A DNA stretch of 64,000 bases from Methyloversatilis thermotolerans (GCF_000372885.1 NZ_KB889967.1:3733430-3797429), one strand, 5' to 3'. Shown: positions 44,624 through 55,705, counted from the stretch's first letter. Numbers and translations: made by a program. The notes: generated from the letters alone by a model not told the origin.

Positions 44624-45224
44624 ACTGCGCGGCGTGCGGGGAGTTCGAGTACGGCTGCATCAGTTCGCGTGCCACGTCCTCGATGCGGCGACGCTGAGAG
44701 CGCGCGCTCTTGCGCAGCATTTCGAATGCCGGCTGGCGATCTATGCGCATGCGTTCCATCAGGATGCCGACGGCGATGCTGATTTCGCGCCGCTCGTCGA
44801 GCGCGCGCTGCAGGTTCTTTCCCGTATTGCGCAGTTCGCGCAATTCGAGCGACCGGGCCAGCGCGGTGCGCACCGCGGCCAGCATCTGCGCGGTGTCTAT
44901 CGGCTTCACCAGATAGGCGAGCGCGCCGTTCTGCACCGCGCCATGCACCAGCGCCGTGTCGCCGTAGGCGGTCAGGAACAGGAAGGGCATGCCCCGCTGC
45001 TTCAGTTCGGCCGCGAATTCCAGGCCGGACTGACCCGGGAGGCGTTCATCGAGAATGACCAGATCGATGGTCTGATGGTCGATGATGGGCCAGGCCTCCT
45101 CGGCGGAGCGCGCCAGTTCGATGGCGTAGCCATTGTCTTTCAGGCTGCCGGCAAGGGTGGCTGCAACCAGCCGGTCGTCGTCGACCCAGAGCAGGCGGAT
45201 CGGCTCGGAAGGTGATGCGTTCAT
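44622..45224 (-). CDS. ANTAR-domain response regulator (AmiR/NasT type)
   Basis: The 200-residue protein has an N-terminal receiver with DDD pocket, phospho-Asp in LVILDERLPG and Lys in LVKPID. The C-terminal ANTAR RNA-binding domain has ISIAVGILMERMRIDRQPAF. Such proteins control transcription by antitermination at hairpins in mRNA leaders. ATG 45224 is 10 bp after the kinase stop. Its place beside the amine locus makes a regulatory link possible. The long porin leader and the tmm-tdm hairpin are candidate RNA targets, but no ANTAR-type double hairpin was confirmed. Confidence 0.88.
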   Translation of the reverse strand: MNASPSEPIRLLWVDDDRLVAATLAGSLKDNGYAIELARSAEEAWPIIDHQTIDLVILDERLPGQSGLEFAAELKQRGMPFLFLTAYGDTALVHGAVQNGALAYLVKPIDTAQMLAAVRTALARSLELRELRNTGKNLQRALDERREISIAVGILMERMRIDRQPAFEMLRKSARSQRRRIEDVARELMQPYSNSPHAAQ

Positions 45225-45234
45225 GGAAAATCCG

Positions 45235-46704
45235 TCAGGCTTTGAAAACAGGGGGACACAGCGCCAGTTCGGCGCACACCGTGCCCGCACTCTGCGCATA
45301 GCTCAGCATGGCATGGTCGGCCGGCAACAGAGCGGATACTAGATCCAGCCCCTGGCCAAAACCGCGGCGCGATGCGAAATCGAAACTCTCGGGAAGAAAT
45401 CCCGGGTTGCGTATGCGTATCAGCGCGCCTCCGGCATGGTCGTGCATCACCAGTTCGATCGGCGGCTGTTCGCTGCTGCGATGCTTCACCGCATTCATCA
45501 ACAGTTCGTTGATCACGATGGCCAGCGGTACCGTGTCGGCGTCCGAAAGCAGAAGCGGGGCGCTGCTGCGATCCAGCAGCGACAGACTGCCGCCCGTGTT
45601 GAAAAGGCCGTCGATGCTGCGGGCAATCATGCCGAGCATTTCGCCCAGGGGCACCGGAGCGCCGCCGCGGCTGCTCTGCAACTCGTGGATGACGGCGATC
45701 GAGCGCACCTGGCTGATGGCGGCGGTCAGCCCGCTTTCCAGCGCGGGATGCTGGCCAGCGCAGCGGCGCAGCAGGCCGATCACACCCTGCAGGCTGTTCT
45801 TCATCCGGTGGTGCGCTTCGCGCAACAGCGTTTCCTTCTGCCGCGCCATCAGCGCTTCCGCGCCGATTTCGGCCTGGCGGCGCGACGTAATGTCCTCCAC
45901 CAGACCGGCTGCGCGGGCCTGTCCGCGGATCATGCAGGGCGACGACCGGCAGGCGACCCAGCGCAGTTCGCCGCCGGGTCCGCAGATGCGCATGTTCACG
46001 GTCGCCGTCTCGCCACGCGCCAGCGCCAGCAGGAAGGCTTCGTAGTGCGGCCGATCCAGCGGCGCGACACGCGCGGACCACTGGGCGAGGCGAAAGCCCT
46101 CGCCAGCCGGCAGCGCGCACAGCGCACGCAAGGCCGGACTGGCATGCAGGACCGCGCCGGACCCGGGTTCCGCGATCCAGAAAGCGAGATCGAGTGCCTG
46201 TGCGAGCAGATCGATGTCCGCGTCGAGCGACGGCAGTGCGGCCGGCGCAAGCGGCCGCTCGTCATGCATGGCCCAGAGGAGCGAAGGCCCCTCGACGGTC
46301 GGCAGCGGCCCGCAGCTCACGTCGACCAGAGCGTGCCGGCCGGAACCGCAGCGTATGTGCCATGCGCGCAGCGTACCTTTCCGTGTGCGCAGTGCCTGTT
46401 CCAGGCAGCCGGTCACCCGTGGCGCGTCCTCGGCTTCACACAGATCGCGGACCGACTGTCCGGCGAGCGATACGGCTTCCTGGCCGAACAGGCGGACGGC
46501 GGCGGCATTGGCTGCGCGCACGACGCCGTCGGGCGTCGTGTGCAGACAGGGAAAAGGCAGGTGTTCGAACAGCGACGGGATATCGCCAGCGGCCCGGTCG
46601 ATGCGGATGGCATGGTGCGTCGACGCATGCGGTGCCCGACCGCGTCGCGCGACCGCAGTTGCTGAATACGAAGACGTCGGCGCATGCACCGCCGTGTGTT
46701 TCAT
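45235..46704 (-). CDS. PAS-containing sensor histidine kinase (HisKA_2 type)
   Basis: The 489-residue protein has no membrane segment. Two or three PAS domains (about 60-180, 190-310) precede the kinase core with phospho-His in REAHHRMKNSLQGVIGLL. The ATPase domain has NELLMNAVKH and the glycine box FGQGLDLV. HisKA_2 kinases often pair with ANTAR regulators, and the next gene is one, so they form a two-component pair. ATG 46704 follows a GGGG stretch; a longer frame to 46785 is less likely. Confidence 0.88.
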   Translation of the reverse strand: MKHTAVHAPTSSYSATAVARRGRAPHASTHHAIRIDRAAGDIPSLFEHLPFPCLHTTPDGVVRAANAAAVRLFGQEAVSLAGQSVRDLCEAEDAPRVTGCLEQALRTRKGTLRAWHIRCGSGRHALVDVSCGPLPTVEGPSLLWAMHDERPLAPAALPSLDADIDLLAQALDLAFWIAEPGSGAVLHASPALRALCALPAGEGFRLAQWSARVAPLDRPHYEAFLLALARGETATVNMRICGPGGELRWVACRSSPCMIRGQARAAGLVEDITSRRQAEIGAEALMARQKETLLREAHHRMKNSLQGVIGLLRRCAGQHPALESGLTAAISQVRSIAVIHELQSSRGGAPVPLGEMLGMIARSIDGLFNTGGSLSLLDRSSAPLLLSDADTVPLAIVINELLMNAVKHRSSEQPPIELVMHDHAGGALIRIRNPGFLPESFDFASRRGFGQGLDLVSALLPADHAMLSYAQSAGTVCAELALCPPVFKA

Positions 46705-47037
46705 GGCGCCCCCCAGGATCTGGCCACCTGCCGTTGTACGGTTTCGTAGCCGCGCAGGGGTCGGGTGCGGACGAATCATGCCCACCGCTCCATCAGGAAG
46801 GATGATGCGGTATCGAGAATCGATTCTATCCCAGGCGAAGCGGTGTTCGTGCGTGCCGATGCCCGCCTGCGCGTCACCCCGCTACAAGGGAAAGCGCGCG
46901 CATCGTCGGCAGTACGCCCTTCCGCAGCGCGCGGACGCTTGCATGACGCCGGTGGCTGGACGAGCGCGAATCATATTTCCACAATCGCCCGGATGGCGCC
47001 GATGTCCCGGCGCAGCCGCGACCGAATCAAAGGTCGT
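46705..47037. other. Intergenic region between the kinase and dgkA
   Basis: About 330 bp without a gene I can support. The minus-strand reading contains the kinase promoter, but no clear -10/-35 pair stands out. No repeat or terminator is seen. Confidence 0.4.
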
Positions 47038-47415
47038 TCAGGCGCGATCAGCCAGTATCAGGCCCCACACCAGCGCGGCGTTGAGCAGGGCCACCAGCAC
47101 GGCGGCCGAACCGATGTCCTTGGCGCGCTTCGCGAGGCGGTGGTTTTCCAGGGAAATGCGGTCCACGGTGGCTTCAATCGCCGAGTTGATCAGTTCCACC
47201 CCCAGCACCGCGACTACCGAGCAGACCATCAGCGCGCGTTCGAGGCCGTTGTTGCCGAGCCAGATGGCGAGCGGAATGAGCACCACGCTGGCCACCACCT
47301 CCTGCCGGAAGGCATCCTCGTGGCGGAACGCCGCGCCCAGACCTTCCGCCGAATAGCGCGTGGCGTTGATCAGCCGGCGCAGGCCGGTCTTGCCCTTGAA
47401 CGGACTTTCTTCCAT
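47038..47415 (-). CDS. dgkA: Diacylglycerol kinase
   Basis: The 125-residue inner membrane protein has three hydrophobic segments and the DgkA signature RHEDAFRQE near residue 31 and ELINSAIEATVDR near residue 75. It phosphorylates diacylglycerol to phosphatidate, recycling lipid from membrane-derived oligosaccharide or LPS synthesis. The length equals that of the E. coli enzyme to within a few residues. It follows tpx on the same strand after 51 bp. Confidence 0.93.
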   Translation of the reverse strand: MEESPFKGKTGLRRLINATRYSAEGLGAAFRHEDAFRQEVVASVVLIPLAIWLGNNGLERALMVCSVVAVLGVELINSAIEATVDRISLENHRLAKRAKDIGSAAVLVALLNAALVWGLILADRA

Positions 47416-47466
47416 GGAACGCTAAGCGTGAGGGGAGGCGTCGGCAGTCGTGGTGCGGTGTCCCGA

Positions 47467-47970
47467 TCAGCGGAGCGCGGCGAGGGCTGCGGCGTAGTCC
47501 GGTTCGTTCCTGATTTCCGGCACCAGTTCCGCGTGCAGCACCGTGTCGTCGGTGTCGAGCACCACGACCGCGCGGGCGGTCAGGCCGGCGAGCGGGCTGT
47601 CCAGTATTTCCACGCCATAGTTCGCCATGAACTCCCGGCCGCGCAGCGTAGACAGCGATTTCACGTTGTTCAGCCCTTCGGTTTCGCAGAAGCGCTTCAT
47701 CGCGAATGGCAGATCGGCCGAAATGACCAGTACGACGGTGTTGTCCATATCGCCCGCCTGCTGGTTGAACTTGCGGGTGGAGGTCTGGCAGGTGGGCGTA
47801 TCGAGGCTGGGCACGATGTTGAGCACCTTGCGCTTGCCGGCGAAATCGGCGAGCGACACGTCGGCCAGATCGGTGCCGACCAGGGTGAAGCCGGGCGCCT
47901 TGCTGCCGGGGGCGGGAAGATGTCCGGCGAGATGGACGGGATTGCCGGCAAGCGTGACGGTCTGGGCCAT
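47467..47970 (-). CDS. tpx: Thiol peroxidase (Tpx, atypical 2-Cys peroxiredoxin)
   Basis: The 167-residue protein has peroxidatic Cys61 in [15 protein letters not shown] and resolving Cys95 in FCETEGL. It reduces hydroperoxides using thioredoxin. ATG 47970 follows GAGGAGACTGCA; the upstream in-frame extension lies over the next gene's 3' part and is not real. Confidence 0.95.
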   Translation of the reverse strand: MAQTVTLAGNPVHLAGHLPAPGSKAPGFTLVGTDLADVSLADFAGKRKVLNIVPSLDTPTCQTSTRKFNQQAGDMDNTVVLVISADLPFAMKRFCETEGLNNVKSLSTLRGREFMANYGVEILDSPLAGLTARAVVVLDTDDTVLHAELVPEIRNEPDYAAALAALR

Positions 47971-47993
47971 TGCAGTCTCCTCGATGGCGTGGA

Positions 47994-49178
47994 TCAGGGG
48001 TAGAACACGTAGAGCCGGTAACCGCCGGCGCCCGTGTCGGTCGGGTCGACCCGCACACTCACGCTGCGTTCCGAACGGGCGGTGAACTTTTCGTTGCGCA
48101 GCGGGGCCGGCAGGTAATCGGCGGGCGCCAGCACGCGGCGCACGACGACGCGGTCCTGCGCATCGGTCAGCGTCAATTCGAGGTGAGGCCAGTCCTGCGC
48201 GTATTCCGCGGCGTTGCGCAGCAGTGCGCGCAACTGCAGCAGCGGTGGCTGGTCCGGCAGCGGATTCAGTTCGGACGATTCGATGCTCAGCAGGTCGATG
48301 CGGCGCGGTGGCGCGATCGAACAGCCCAGAAGGTCGCAGGCGCGCTGCAGGGCGGGCTGCAAGGCCGGCTGTGCGAGCGCCAGTTCGCTGCGCCAGAGGT
48401 AGGCGAGCTGGGCCGGTATCAGCAGCAGGCACAGCAGCGCGCCGGTTCCCCAGGCCCATGTGGCGGCCCGGCTGCGTCGGGTGGATGCGTCCGGTCCGTA
48501 CAGTTCCTCGCGGATGCGCCGCACTGCCGGGTCGCTGACCGGTTCGAGAAGCGGCGCGCTGTCCAGCAGCGGATCCGGTCGCGGCGGCGCGGTGGCGGCG
48601 CCCTCACCCCCGGACGATTCATCCGCTTCGCCATCCGGTGGCGCGGGGCTGGCGGCGCTGGCGTCGGCAGTGCTGTCCCCGCCCGCCGTTTCCACGACCG
48701 GAGGTGCCATGGCGTCCGCCCCGGCGGGCGCGGTCGCGTCGGCTTCGGCCAGCCGCTCTTCCCAGCGCAGTGTCGTGCGTTCGACCAGGCGCTCCATGGA
48801 TGTGTCGGCAACGCTGACCGGCCCGGGCTCGGGGGGCGCATCGGCGCGCACCGCCGCTGCGCTGTCGTCTTCGATCCTGGCGAGCGGTGCCGCCAGCAGA
48901 TCGAGCCGTGCCGGCGGCGTCGCATCCGGGAGCGGTGTCGGCGCAGGCTCGTGCAGCGGTGCCGGAGCGCGTTCGGGCGCAGGCAAGGACGCTGTGGCGG
49001 CCGGGACCGTGCTGCCAGGCGGCAGGGCGTCCGGCGCGATCAGCGGCAGTTCGACCATGGCGTCGAGCGCGTCGAACACGGCATGACAGCGACCGCATCG
49101 CACCCGGCCCTCGCGCGCCCGCAACTGCACCGTATCGACGCGGAACACCGTGGCGCAGGACGGGCAGCGGGTGAGCAT
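47994..49178 (-). CDS. Zinc-ribbon (MJ0042) and DUF3426 membrane protein
   Basis: The 394-residue protein has an N-terminal zinc ribbon with CPSC and CGRC (residues 5-31) and a long Pro/Ala-rich acidic linker. A single membrane segment ([22 protein letters not shown], about residues 232-252) and a C-terminal DUF3426 beta domain follow. The function is unknown. The gene is regularly found next to prmA in betaproteobacteria. Its ATG overlaps the prmA stop by one base. Confidence 0.88.
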   Translation of the reverse strand: MLTRCPSCATVFRVDTVQLRAREGRVRCGRCHAVFDALDAMVELPLIAPDALPPGSTVPAATASLPAPERAPAPLHEPAPTPLPDATPPARLDLLAAPLARIEDDSAAAVRADAPPEPGPVSVADTSMERLVERTTLRWEERLAEADATAPAGADAMAPPVVETAGGDSTADASAASPAPPDGEADESSGGEGAATAPPRPDPLLDSAPLLEPVSDPAVRRIREELYGPDASTRRSRAATWAWGTGALLCLLLIPAQLAYLWRSELALAQPALQPALQRACDLLGCSIAPPRRIDLLSIESSELNPLPDQPPLLQLRALLRNAAEYAQDWPHLELTLTDAQDRVVVRRVLAPADYLPAPLRNEKFTARSERSVSVRVDPTDTGAGGYRLYVFYP

Positions 49179-50092
49179 CAGGTCCGCGTCCCGGTCAGCA
49201 GCACCCAGCCCTCACGCTCGCCGGCAACCTCCAGTTCGAAGGCGGGTCGGTAGGCTGTGCGCACCATGTCGGTCTGGGCAGCGAGAATGCCGGACAGCGC
49301 GATGCGTCCGCCGCTGCGTGTCAGGCTGCACAGCAGCGGCGCCAGCACGGTGAGCGGATTGGCCAGGATGTTGGCGACCACGATGTCCGCGGTGTGCGCG
49401 ATGGTCTGGCTTGAATGCAGCAGTTCCAGCGTTGCGCCATTGCGTTCGGCGTTGTAGCGCGCTGCATCCATCGCGTGTGGATCGATGTCGGTGCCGGTCA
49501 CCCGGGCGGCGCCCAGCATCGCCGCTGCCAGCGCCAGGATGCCCGACCCGCAGCCGTAGTCGATCACGGTTTCGCCGCCAGCGATCACGCGGTCCAGCCA
49601 TTCCAGACACAGCCGCGTGGTGGGGTGCGAGCCGGTGCCGAAGGCCATGCCCGGGTCGAGCGTGATGTTGATCGCATCCGGGTCCGGGCGGACATGCCAG
49701 GATGGCACGATCCACAGCCGTTGCGACACGCGGATGGGGTCGAACTGCGCCTGCGTGATGCGCACCCAGTTCTGTTCGTCGAGCTGCGAGGTCGTGTAAG
49801 GCGGTGGCGAAGTGAGTCCCGCCTGTTCGGCCGCGCTGGCCATTGCGGTGGCGTGGTCGGCGTCGCGCTCGAACAGCGCATGCAGTCGCGAGTGCGGCCA
49901 CAGCTCGACCGCCACCGGCATGCCGGGTTCGCCGAACTGCGGCTTCTCGTCCGGCGTTCCGGCATCGGCATCCTCGATGTCGACCGACAAAGCGCCCGCT
50001 TCCAGCAAGGCATCCGACAGCGCCTCGGCGTATGCCGAATCGGCCAGCAGCGTGACCGTGATCCAGCCGCTGCCGGAACCGCCGTCGCTCAT
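49178..50092 (-). CDS. prmA: Ribosomal protein L11 methyltransferase
   Basis: The 304-residue protein has the PrmA-specific N-terminal substrate domain and a class I SAM methyltransferase domain ([36 protein letters not shown]). [15 protein letters not shown] is the family signature. It trimethylates L11. The start at 50092 overlaps the accC stop as ATGA, so it is in one operon with accBC. Confidence 0.95.
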   Translation of the reverse strand: MSDGGSGSGWITVTLLADSAYAEALSDALLEAGALSVDIEDADAGTPDEKPQFGEPGMPVAVELWPHSRLHALFERDADHATAMASAAEQAGLTSPPPYTTSQLDEQNWVRITQAQFDPIRVSQRLWIVPSWHVRPDPDAINITLDPGMAFGTGSHPTTRLCLEWLDRVIAGGETVIDYGCGSGILALAAAMLGAARVTGTDIDPHAMDAARYNAERNGATLELLHSSQTIAHTADIVVANILANPLTVLAPLLCSLTRSGGRIALSGILAAQTDMVRTAYRPAFELEVAGEREGWVLLTGTRT

Positions 50093-51450
50093 TTCGCCTT
50101 GGCCGCTTCCTGAGCGGCGAGCTTCTGTTCGAGATAGTGGATGCTGGTGCCGCCATCCATGAAGCGGGCGTCGTGCATCAGCTCCTGATGCAGCGGGATA
50201 TTGGTCTTGATGCCGCTGACGATCATTTCCGACAGCGCGATGCGCATGCGGCGTATCGCCTGATCTCGCGTGTCGCCGTACGTGATCACCTTGCCTATCA
50301 TGGAGTCGTAGTGAGGCGGCACCGTATAGCCCTGATATACATGCGAGTCGACGCGCACGCCGGGACCGCCCGGCGGGTGGTAGCCGGTGATCTTGCCCGG
50401 ACTGGGCGTGAATTTGTACGGGTCCTCGGCATTGATGCGGCACTCGATCGCGTGGCCGGTGAGCTTGATGTCGCGTTGCTTGAAGCGCAGCTTTTCGCCG
50501 GCGGCGACACGGATCTGTTCCTGCACCAGGTCGATGCCCGTGATCAGTTCGGTCACCGGATGTTCGACCTGGATGCGCGTGTTCATTTCGATGAAATAGA
50601 ACTCGCCGTTCTCGTACAGGAACTCGAAGGTGCCGGCGCCACGGTACTTGATGCGGCGGCACGCTTCAGCACAGCGCTCGCCCACACGCTGGATCAGCCG
50701 TGCCGGGATGCCGGGCGCCGGTGCTTCCTCGATGATCTTCTGGTGGCGACGCTGCATGGAACAGTCGCGTTCGCCCAGGTAGACCGCATTGCCATGCGCG
50801 TCGGCCAGCACCTGGATTTCCACATGGCGCGGGTTCTCGAGGAACTTTTCCATGTAGACGGCCGGGTTGTTGAAGGCCGCGCCGGCTTCGGTCCGCGTCA
50901 TCTGTACCGCGTTGATCAGCGCCGCCTCGGTGTGCACCGTGCGCATGCCGCGCCCGCCGCCGCCGCCGGCCGCCTTGATGATGACCGGATAGCCGATGGC
51001 GCGTGCGATGCGCACGATTTCTTTCGGATCGTCGCCCAGCGCGCCCTCGGAGCCGGGCACGCAGGGCACGCCAGCCGCCTTCATCGCGTCCTTGGCCGAT
51101 ACCTTGTCGCCCATCAGCGTGATGGTTTCGGGACGCGGACCGATGAACACGAAGCCGCTGCGCTCGACCCGTTCGGCGAAGTCGGCGTTCTCCGACAGGA
51201 AGCCGTAGCCGGGGTGGATGGCTTCGGCGTCGGTCACCTCTGCTGCGGAAATGATGGCTGGAATATTGAGATAGGACTGGCCCGAGGGGGCCGGCCCGAT
51301 GCACACCGATTCATCGGCCAGACGGACGTATTTGGCTTCGGTATCCGCTTCCGAGTGCACGGCCACCGTGCGTATGCCCAGCTCGCGGCAGGCACGCAGG
51401 ATGCGCAGCGCAATCTCGCCGCGGTTCGCGATCAGTATCTTTCCGAACAT
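50089..51450 (-). CDS. accC: Acetyl-CoA carboxylase, biotin carboxylase subunit
   Basis: The 453-residue protein has the biotin carboxylase core: [14 protein letters not shown], the glycine-rich ATP loop [24 protein letters not shown] and [16 protein letters not shown]. It carboxylates biotin on AccB in the first step of fatty acid synthesis. It follows accB after 11 bp. Confidence 0.97.
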   Translation of the reverse strand: MFGKILIANRGEIALRILRACRELGIRTVAVHSEADTEAKYVRLADESVCIGPAPSGQSYLNIPAIISAAEVTDAEAIHPGYGFLSENADFAERVERSGFVFIGPRPETITLMGDKVSAKDAMKAAGVPCVPGSEGALGDDPKEIVRIARAIGYPVIIKAAGGGGGRGMRTVHTEAALINAVQMTRTEAGAAFNNPAVYMEKFLENPRHVEIQVLADAHGNAVYLGERDCSMQRRHQKIIEEAPAPGIPARLIQRVGERCAEACRRIKYRGAGTFEFLYENGEFYFIEMNTRIQVEHPVTELITGIDLVQEQIRVAAGEKLRFKQRDIKLTGHAIECRINAEDPYKFTPSPGKITGYHPPGGPGVRVDSHVYQGYTVPPHYDSMIGKVITYGDTRDQAIRRMRIALSEMIVSGIKTNIPLHQELMHDARFMDGGTSIHYLEQKLAAQEAAKAK

Positions 51451-51461
51451 GGGGTGCGCGC

Positions 51462-51914
<453 letters not shown>

Positions 51915-51961
51915 GGTTGTGTAACCCCCGCTGATGCCGGCATCAGTGTGCCGACCGTTGT

Positions 51962-52480
51962 TTATTTTTGGGCTTCGAGATGGCGCAGCGCGAAATCGAG
52001 CGCCGCTTCGTAGCCATAGGCGCCGAGCCCGCACACCACGCCGGTGGCGAGATCGGAAAAGTAAGAGTGATGCCGGAACGCCTCCCGCGCGTGGACGTTG
52101 GACAGATGGACTTCCACGAAGGGAATGCTCACGGCGGCCAGCGCATCCCGCATGGCCACGCTGGTATGCGTGTAGGCGGCCGGATTGATCACGATGAAGC
52201 GGACGCCTTCCCCTCGTGCCTGCTGGATGCGGGTGACCAGTTCGCCTTCGTGATTGCTCTGGAAGCACTCCAGCATGACGCCAGCGGCCAGAGCCTGTAC
52301 TTTCAGGCGCGCGTCGATGTCGGCAAGCGTGGTCCGGCCGTAGATATCCGGTTCGCGCGTGCCGAGAAGATTGAGATTGGGGCCGTGCAGCACAAGGATG
52401 CGATGCGTGTCTGCAGTCGCATCCTGCGCCGCGGGCTGACTGGCCGGTTTGGTCGCCTTGCGGCGCGTTGTGGGCTGCAT
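51962..52480 (-). CDS. aroQ: 3-dehydroquinate dehydratase, type II
   Basis: The 172-residue protein has the type II pattern [17 protein letters not shown] with the catalytic Tyr, NPAAYTHTS and VEVHLSN. It acts in the shikimate pathway. The first 25 or so residues, rich in Lys, Ala and Gln, are longer than usual, so the true start may be further in. aroQ-accB-accC is a common gene order. Confidence 0.94.
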   Translation of the reverse strand: MQPTTRRKATKPASQPAAQDATADTHRILVLHGPNLNLLGTREPDIYGRTTLADIDARLKVQALAAGVMLECFQSNHEGELVTRIQQARGEGVRFIVINPAAYTHTSVAMRDALAAVSIPFVEVHLSNVHAREAFRHHSYFSDLATGVVCGLGAYGYEAALDFALRHLEAQK

Positions 52481-52554
52481 GCCTGCAAGTTTGCCGGAAT
52501 TCGCGTCAGATTGTCCAGCCGCGGAAGATCGGCGAACGTGCAGGCAAGAGCCGT

Positions 52555-53088
52555 TCAACCGGCGTGGCGCGCGAGCAGGGCCGCCAGTTCGGCTTCCTTG
52601 TAGGTGCCCAGTTTCCGCTCCAGGATGCGGCCATCGCGCCCGACGATGACGGTGAAGGGCATGGCCTGCTGCGCATTGCCCAGATCGGCGGACAATTGGA
52701 TCGCGTCCGCACCGCCGATCAGCAGCGGGTAGTCGACCGGCGTCTGCTGCTGGAAAGCGCGCACATTGTCCGCATTATCGATGCTGATGCCGACGAACTG
52801 CACGCCTTGCGCCGCGTACTTGCCGGCCATGCGCGAAAAAAGCGGCATTTCCTCGCGGCAGGGCGCGCACCAGGTGGCCCAGAAATTGACCACCAGCAGC
52901 TTGCCGCGCCAGTCCGAGAACGGCATGGGTTGCCCGCGGGCGTCGGCCAGCTTCATCTGCTCCAGCCTCGCCCTGCCGTCCACGGTGGGGGCTGCATCCG
53001 GCTCCGGGCGTTGCCCGAACCACAGGCCGGCGACCCCCGCCGCGACGATGACTGCAGCCGCCAGCAGGCGGCCGGTCCATGGCTTCAT
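52555..53088 (-). CDS. TlpA/ResA-like thioredoxin, membrane anchored
   Basis: The 177-residue protein has one N-terminal membrane segment ([18 protein letters not shown]) and a periplasmic thioredoxin fold with redox pair WCAPC (Cys74, Cys77) and the cis-Pro region AMPFTVIV. It probably reduces or exchanges disulfides, for example in cytochrome c maturation. The start overlaps the next gene's stop by 4 bp. Confidence 0.9.
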   Translation of the reverse strand: MKPWTGRLLAAAVIVAAGVAGLWFGQRPEPDAAPTVDGRARLEQMKLADARGQPMPFSDWRGKLLVVNFWATWCAPCREEMPLFSRMAGKYAAQGVQFVGISIDNADNVRAFQQQTPVDYPLLIGGADAIQLSADLGNAQQAMPFTVIVGRDGRILERKLGTYKEAELAALLARHAG

Positions 53089-53657
53089 TCGGTTTCCTCT
53101 TCCGTATCCAGCAGGGCACGCAGGGATTCCGCGCGCATGCGCTCGCGACCCCTCGAGCGCTCAAGACCTGCCGGATAGACGGCGAGTTCAACGGGAAGGT
53201 CGTCCCAGTCGAAAAGCAGCGTGGTTTCCGGGCTGTTGCGATCCGGCCGCCGCGGCTGGCGGCAATCGAAATCCACGCCCTGGTTGAGCAGGAACAGTTC
53301 GACGTCCTTCGCGCTGTCCGCGAACACCTGCAGTTCTATCGCGGAAAAGCGGCCGGCCGTGCCATCGACCACGCCGCCGGTGGCATACGGGCGGAAGCGA
53401 TCCAGTTCGGCCATCAGTTCGATCGCGGCACTGCGCAGGATGCGCAACTGTTCCGGCTGTTCGTCGGCGAAGTAGATGGCCTGGTAGTCCCTCACCGCCT
53501 CTTCGATCTCGGCGTTGGTGGGCAGCTCTTCGTTGGGGCCGACGCCGAGCTGGCGTGCGGCCTTTCGCTTTGCCAGTCCATAGTCGCGGAGACCTTCTTC
53601 CGCGATCAGGCGCGCCGCTGCACTGGCGATCTGGCGTCTGATGTTGCTGGGGCGCAT
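53085..53657 (-). CDS. Conserved hypothetical protein
   Basis: About 190 residues, soluble, no family I can name with confidence. The N-terminal half is helical and charged (RQIASAAARLIAEEGLRDY; EEAVRDYQAIYFADEQ). The C-terminal half has a beta-rich ELFLLNQGVDFDC and DDLPVELAVYP. ATG 53657 is chosen because the conserved-looking part begins there. It is coupled to the TlpA-like gene downstream and divergent from mpl, leaving 59 bp for both promoters. Confidence 0.75.
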   Translation of the reverse strand: MRPSNIRRQIASAAARLIAEEGLRDYGLAKRKAARQLGVGPNEELPTNAEIEEAVRDYQAIYFADEQPEQLRILRSAAIELMAELDRFRPYATGGVVDGTAGRFSAIELQVFADSAKDVELFLLNQGVDFDCRQPRRPDRNSPETTLLFDWDDLPVELAVYPAGLERSRGRERMRAESLRALLDTEEETE

Positions 53658-53716
53658 GTCGGGTCGCGCGGGGGCGATTGATAGAATCCTCGGCCATTCT
53701 GTCACAGAGCCTGTCC

Positions 53717-55063
53717 ATGCACATTCACATCCTCGGCATCTGCGGAACCTTCATGGGCGGTATCGCGGCGCTGGCGCGCGAAGCAGGCCATCGCGTGACC
53801 GGGTGCGACGCCAATGTCTATCCGCCGATGAGTACCCAGCTTACGCACCTGGGCATAGATCTGATCGAGGGCTACGATCCGTCGCAGATCGCGCTGACGC
53901 CCGACATCTACGTCGTCGGCAATGCGGTGTCGCGCGGCAATCCGCTGCTCGAGGAAATCCTGGATCGTGGCCTGCCCTATGTGTCCGGTCCGCAGTGGCT
54001 GGCCGACCATGTGCTGGCCGGCCGCTGGGTGCTCGCCGTTGCCGGTACGCACGGCAAGACGACCACCACATCGATGCTGGCCTGGATGCTGGAGGCGGCC
54101 GGCCTGAAACCGGGCTTCCTGATCGGTGGCGTGCCGCTGGATTTCGGCGTGTCGGCGCGCCTGGGCGAGGCGCCCTTCTTCGTGATCGAAGCCGACGAGT
54201 ACGACACCGCCTTCTGCGACAAACGATCGAAATTCGTCCATTACCGTCCGCGCACCGCCATCCTGAACAACCTGGAATTCGATCACGCGGACATCTTTCC
54301 TGACCTTGCCGCCATCGAAACGCAGTTCCACCACCTGGTGCGCACCATGCCCCGCATCGGCCGGGTGATCGCCAATGCGTCTTCGGAAGCCCTGCATCGG
54401 GTGCTGCAGCGCGGCTTGTGGAGCGAGCTCGAGTGGTTCGACGGCGAACCGGGCTGGCAGGTGCAGGGTACCGCGGCGGCGCTGTCGGTGCGCGCGCCGG
54501 ATGGAGGTCTTGTTTCGGGCCGGCTGGACATGCCCGGGCGGCACAATGCGAACAATGCGCTGGCCGCCATGCTGGCCGCCCGCCATGCCGGCGTGCGCCC
54601 GGAGCAGGCGCTGGCATCGCTGGCGCAGTTCCGCGGCATACGCCGCCGGCTGGAGCGCGTCGGTGAGCGGGCCGGCATTGTCGTGTATGACGATTTCGCC
54701 CACCACCCGACCGCGATCGAGGAAACCGTCGCGGCTCTGCGGTCCGCCGTGGGCGATGCGCGCATCGTCGCTGTGATCGAACCGCGCTCCAACACCATGA
54801 AGCTCGGGACCATGAAGGCGCGCCTGCCGGCGGCGCTGGCCGGTGCGGACATCAGCTACTGCCTCGGCGGCCCGGCGCTCGGCTGGGATGCCGCCGAGGT
54901 GCTCGCCTCCCTGGGCGCGCGCGCGCATGTCGAGCCGTCGGTGGACCAGTTGCTGAACGCGCTGCTGCGGGGCCTGAAGCCGGGCGATCATGTGCTGGTG
55001 ATGAGCAACGGCGGTTTCGGGGGAATACACAAACGGCTTCTGGATGCGCTTTCGTCGAGCTGA
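53717..55063 (+). CDS. mpl: UDP-N-acetylmuramate:L-alanyl-gamma-D-glutamyl-meso-diaminopimelate ligase
   Basis: The 448-residue Mur-ligase-family protein has HIHILGICGTFMGG at the N-terminus, the ATP loop AGTHGKTTTTSML and YDDFAHHPTAI. The N-terminal GICGTFMGG pattern separates Mpl from MurC. It recycles the tripeptide from peptidoglycan turnover. ATG 53717 starts the conserved N-terminus. Confidence 0.94.
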   Translation: MHIHILGICGTFMGGIAALAREAGHRVTGCDANVYPPMSTQLTHLGIDLIEGYDPSQIALTPDIYVVGNAVSRGNPLLEEILDRGLPYVSGPQWLADHVLAGRWVLAVAGTHGKTTTTSMLAWMLEAAGLKPGFLIGGVPLDFGVSARLGEAPFFVIEADEYDTAFCDKRSKFVHYRPRTAILNNLEFDHADIFPDLAAIETQFHHLVRTMPRIGRVIANASSEALHRVLQRGLWSELEWFDGEPGWQVQGTAAALSVRAPDGGLVSGRLDMPGRHNANNALAAMLAARHAGVRPEQALASLAQFRGIRRRLERVGERAGIVVYDDFAHHPTAIEETVAALRSAVGDARIVAVIEPRSNTMKLGTMKARLPAALAGADISYCLGGPALGWDAAEVLASLGARAHVEPSVDQLLNALLRGLKPGDHVLVMSNGGFGGIHKRLLDALSSS

Positions 55064-55187
55064 CCGGATGCATGCGTGTGGTGCGCAGCAATATTGATCA
55101 GCACTCCGTTGCTGTGCTAGCGTTGGTCCCAATCGGCCCGTGAGAAGCCGTGTCTAGGGGGAGAAATCACTTCCAGGGCATAAAGTG

Positions 55188-55658
55188 ATGTCCGCAGTGC
55201 TCAGCCGTTCCAGCGAGTTCTGTGTAGTCGCGCGACGAAACTGCTCCATGTCGCCGCGCGCGCTGCTGCTGTTCTTCCTGGTGACGGCCGTGCTGTCCCT
55301 GATTGTTGCAACATCCTGGGCTCTTGCCGGTGCGTGGTGGGTGCTTCCGTTCGCGGGAGTCGAAGTCGGTGCGCTGGGTTGTGCCTTCATCGCTTTCGGT
55401 CGTCGTGTCGGCGATTACGAACGCATTCATCTCGATGACAACGTTCTGCTTGTCGAGGTGTGCGAACGCAATCGCGTCAGCCGGCAAGAATTCGTGCCTT
55501 CATGGACGAAGATCGAGATGCGACGGGTGGGTCCGGGTTCTGAAGTTGTAGTGCGCTGCCGCGACCGCGAGGTCGTGGTAGGGCGGTATCTCGATGAACG
55601 CAACCGCGAGTTGCTGGTGCGGGAGCTGTCCTCGAGATTGCAGCAGCGTCGGTTTTAA
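55188..55658 (+). CDS. DUF2244 membrane protein
   Basis: The protein has about 156 residues and two hydrophobic segments (ALLLFFLVTAVLSLIVATS and WWVLPFAGVEVGALGCAFIA). It then has a cytoplasmic domain with LVEVCERNRVSRQEF and RYLDERNRELLVREL, typical of DUF2244. Such genes commonly stand just before coxB in betaproteobacteria. GTG 55185 is an alternative start. The function is unknown; a role in oxidase biogenesis is inferred from position. Confidence 0.87.
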   Translation: MSAVLSRSSEFCVVARRNCSMSPRALLLFFLVTAVLSLIVATSWALAGAWWVLPFAGVEVGALGCAFIAFGRRVGDYERIHLDDNVLLVEVCERNRVSRQEFVPSWTKIEMRRVGPGSEVVVRCRDREVVVGRYLDERNRELLVRELSSRLQQRRF

Positions 55659-55705
55659 AGAAAAAAACCGCGGTTTCAGAACACAACATTCATCTGGGGT
55701 TGCAT

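Noticed and set aside
51930-51945. Palindrome CTGATGCCGGCATCAG between accB and aroQ as terminator
   Set aside because: It lacks a T run and lies inside an expected operon; possibly a small operator or chance.
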